Position numbers and translations under genes: made by a program
Part shown: in pieces, positions 12,164 through 13,959 of the stretch
Position numbering within the stretch: position 1 is the stretch's first letter
Layout of the letters: each line of letters opens with the position of its first letter
The notes under the pieces: generated by a model
The model's input: only the letters and a program-made list of their open reading frames with translations
Databases searched by the model: none
Told to the model about the DNA's origin: nothing
DNA from: an uncultured Eubacteriales bacterium
GTDB lineage: Bacteria > Bacillota > Clostridia > Oscillospirales > Oscillospiraceae
DNA: 13,959 bases
Assembly (NCBI GenBank): GCA_949744025.1
Contig: CATJWA010000238.1
Span: forward strand, 1 to 13,959
Direction: 5' to 3'

Positions 12164-13357
12164 TCAGTCCAAAACGGGATAAGCGACAGCCTCTCGGAGT
12201 CCGGCACACAGGTCCTCGAGCTCCGTGCGGGGCATTTCCGCCGTAATGGACGCGCTGTACCCGTTCTCCGTCACAGCCCCGCCGCCGAAAACCCGCTCCA
12301 GCGCCGCGGCGTCCGTCCTGGACCTGACATACCAGCGGCAGGGCAGCTCGTCGATATCCGCGAGCAGGTCATCCGAGCCCTCAGCCCAGCGCGGGCCCTT
12401 GCCGTCGGGGGTATGGCGCACCGCGTCGATGAGGTCGGCCACAACCGCGCTGGCGGTCGGCAGTCTGCCCGCGCCCGCGCCGTAGAACAGACACTCGCCA
12501 ACGGCGTTTCCTTTCACACATATACCGTTCATCACGCCGCTGATACCGGATAAAAGCTTATCCTCGCCTATCATGTGCGGTGAGACGTAAACAACCAGAC
12601 GGTTTTCCAGCCGCTTTGCCCGGCCGAGCAGCTTCACCGTAAAACCTAAGCGGCCGGCAAGCGCGGCGTCTGCGGCGGTTATTTCGCTTATGCCGCGTAT
12701 CCTTATCTTGTCCGGAGGCACGTTCCGGCCGAAGCAGATGTCTGCCAAAATGCATATTTTCCGTCCCGCGTCGAGTCCCTCAATATCTGCTGTCGGGTCG
12801 CTCTCCGCGTAGCCGAGACGCTGGGCCTCGCGCAGAGCCGTGTCGAATCTCTGCGCGCATTGAAACATCTGTGTAAGAATATAATTTGTTGTGCCGTTGA
12901 GTATGCCGTAAATCTCGTCCACGCGGTTGGCCGCCAGACACTGGGTCAGCGGACGGATTATGGGTATGCCGCCGCCGACGGAGGCTTCAAACAACAATCT
13001 GACATTCTTATGCGCGGCAATGCCGAGCAGCTCCATGCCCTTCTCCGCGATAAGCTCTTTGTTCGAAGTGACTACGCTCTTGCCCGCAAGCAGCGCGCGC
13101 TTTACGTACTCGTAAGCCGCGCCGACGCCGCCGATGCATTCGGCCACTACGCTTATATCCGCGTCGTTTTCTATCACAGAGAAGTCATAAATTATTTTAT
13201 CCGCAAAGGGGCTGTCGGGATGCGGCCGCGAGCACAGGATGTATTTCAGCTCAAGCCGCTCCCCCGCGCCGGCGGCAATCTGGGCGGCGTTGGAGCAAAG
13301 CAGCTCCGCCACCCCTCCGCCAACGGTCCCAATTCCCAAAAGTGCAATTTTTGCCAT
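12164..13357 (-). CDS. hom: Homoserine dehydrogenase
   Basis: A 397-residue NAD(P)-dependent enzyme reducing aspartate semialdehyde to homoserine, the branch point to threonine and methionine. The nucleotide loop GIGTVGGG is at 8-15, the catalytic-domain signature is GILNGTTNYIL, Lys100 is in TSNKELIA, and Asp196/Lys200 in DIEGLDAGRK form the substrate/catalytic pair. The C-terminal regulatory part (about 340-397) is a shrunken ACT-like segment: a CRWYVRS strand, a short helix, YSASITAEM and a final helix, without the DRPGVLAKI block usual in Gram-positive enzymes of about 430 residues. A longer frame starts at 13372, but GGAGG (plus 13366-13370) lies inside it, so 13357 (MAKIALLG) is chosen. 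The regulator gene upstream is 26 bases away, in one operon. Confidence 0.94.
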   Translation of the reverse strand: MAKIALLGIGTVGGGVAELLCSNAAQIAAGAGERLELKYILCSRPHPDSPFADKIIYDFSVIENDADISVVAECIGGVGAAYEYVKRALLAGKSVVTSNKELIAEKGMELLGIAAHKNVRLLFEASVGGGIPIIRPLTQCLAANRVDEIYGILNGTTNYILTQMFQCAQRFDTALREAQRLGYAESDPTADIEGLDAGRKICILADICFGRNVPPDKIRIRGISEITAADAALAGRLGFTVKLLGRAKRLENRLVVYVSPHMIGEDKLLSGISGVMNGICVKGNAVGECLFYGAGAGRLPTASAVVADLIDAVRHTPDGKGPRWAEGSDDLLADIDELPCRWYVRSRTDAAALERVFGGGAVTENGYSASITAEMPRTELEDLCAGLREAVAYPVLD

Positions 13358-13383
13358 TATATAATCCTCCATTTTGAAGGGGT

Positions 13384-13827
13384 TTATCCCGCCAAAAGCT
13401 CTATTCTTATAACTGTCGGCAGCGCCTCTATCTCGGTCCGGAGCATATCCAGCGTCACGCTCGGGTCCTCGGGAACAAAAGAAATTGTCACTATCGCCAC
13501 GCCGTCGGTTGGTATGGACTGGTTTATTGTCAGAATATTTGCGTTTATCCCGGCAAAAATAGCAAGGACAGACGACAGAGTACCGAGCTTGTCGCGCATT
13601 ATTACGCTCAGCGTAATAACCTGGTCGCGCTTCATGCTGCGGAAGGGCCTTATCGAGTCCTTGTACTTGTAAAAAGCGCTTCGGCTTATCCCGACGCGGG
13701 ATACCGCTTCAGCCACGGTGGACACCTCGCCCGTCTCGAGCAGCTCCTTGGCCCGGCTGACCTCAATGAATATATCGGGGAGCACGTTTGCCTCCACTAT
13801 ATACAGCTTTGCCTTGGGTTCTGTCAC
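13384..13827 (-). CDS. UPF0735/PheB-type ACT-domain regulator
   Basis: 147 residues, the same length as the Bacillus subtilis UPF0735 protein. An N-terminal helix-turn-helix (about 36-57, STVAEAVSRVGISRSAFYKYKD) precedes a single ACT domain (about 70-145, beginning ITLSVIMRDKLGTLSSVL). Such proteins are thought to sense an amino acid and control hom/thr-type genes; B. subtilis has a DNA-binding threonine regulator, ThrR, that I recall as related. Placement 26 bases before hom supports control of homoserine/threonine synthesis, but the ligand (threonine, phenylalanine or other) cannot be read here. The start is GTG at 13827, with AGGAGG (plus 13836-13841) 8 bases upstream. Confidence 0.88.
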   Translation of the reverse strand: MTEPKAKLYIVEANVLPDIFIEVSRAKELLETGEVSTVAEAVSRVGISRSAFYKYKDSIRPFRSMKRDQVITLSVIMRDKLGTLSSVLAIFAGINANILTINQSIPTDGVAIVTISFVPEDPSVTLDMLRTEIEALPTVIRIELLAG

Positions 13828-13869
13828 GAAAACGTCCTCCTGTCAAAGTCATTTGTTTGCCGTACACAC

Positions 13870-13898
13870 ATCTTATCATGACTGCGTGCCGGACGCAA
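13870..13898 (-). promoter_or_regulatory. Promoter of the regulator-hom operon
   Basis: On the minus strand, TTGCGT (plus 13893-13898), a 17-base spacer and TAAGAT (plus 13870-13875) with an extended -10 TGA in front, 28 bases upstream of the ribosome site. The remaining 60 bases to the window end are AT-rich and hold no gene; a weak plus-strand TATACT at 13942-13947 could mark a divergent promoter. Confidence 0.65.
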
Positions 13899-13959
13899 GC
13901 CCCGGTTATGCACCAAAATTTTTTTCGGAGCTGATGTTTTGTATACTAAACCTCCAAAA

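Noticed and set aside
12860..13672. Plus-strand frame (270 codons) opposite hom and the regulator
   Set aside because: It runs antisense across two recognised genes and their intergenic gap, with no motif of its own.

Overview
The window looks like chromosomal DNA of an obligately anaerobic, fairly high-GC member of the Firmicutes (Clostridia). My best guess is a gut Oscillospirales-type organism, but no rRNA or other taxonomic marker is present. The reasons are strong AGGAGG-type ribosome sites, a UPF0735/PheB-type ACT regulator next to hom, separate lysC and hom genes, a copper-amine-oxidase-N-domain surface protein, and an oxygen-sensitive molybdenum/Fe-S enzyme. No tRNA, rRNA, CRISPR array or insertion sequence was seen.

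Region 1 (1-4307, plus strand) is catabolic. It holds the C-terminal end of a molybdopterin enzyme large subunit, its Fe-S subunit with a C-terminal beta-sandwich domain (the architecture of pyrogallol-phloroglucinol transhydroxylase), an acetoacetyl-CoA thiolase-type enzyme and a beta-keto acid cleavage enzyme (BKACE, DUF849). Together these fit the two ends of anaerobic pyrogallol/phloroglucinol breakdown: transhydroxylation, then triacetate cleavage and thiolysis to acetyl-CoA. The ring reductase, cyclohydrolase and hydroxy-oxohexanoate dehydrogenase are not in the window and would have to lie upstream or elsewhere. The thiolase-BKACE gap is packed with eight consecutive inverted repeats.

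Region 2 (4306-7117, minus strand) holds an MFS exporter and its TetR regulator, with operator-like palindromes at both promoters, then a TraX-family membrane protein. Back-to-back promoters at 7139-7198 separate it from region 3.

Region 3 (7170-9210, plus strand) is a compact operon: a small zinc-ribbon gene with a TGA exactly at its first cysteine codon, a hot-dog thioesterase that overlaps it, and metY (O-acetylhomoserine sulfhydrylase).

Region 4 (9264-10970, plus strand) is a single secreted protein with copper-amine-oxidase-N repeats and a methionine-rich beta domain.

Region 5 (10976-13898, minus strand) is the aspartate-family amino acid locus: a UPF0735 HTH-ACT regulator, homoserine dehydrogenase with a shrunken ACT tail, and an aspartokinase that appears to lack the inserted ACT1 domain, preceded by its own structured leader. 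The most unusual points are the transhydroxylase/BKACE linkage, the TGA in the zinc-ribbon gene, the single-ACT aspartokinase and the hairpin array.
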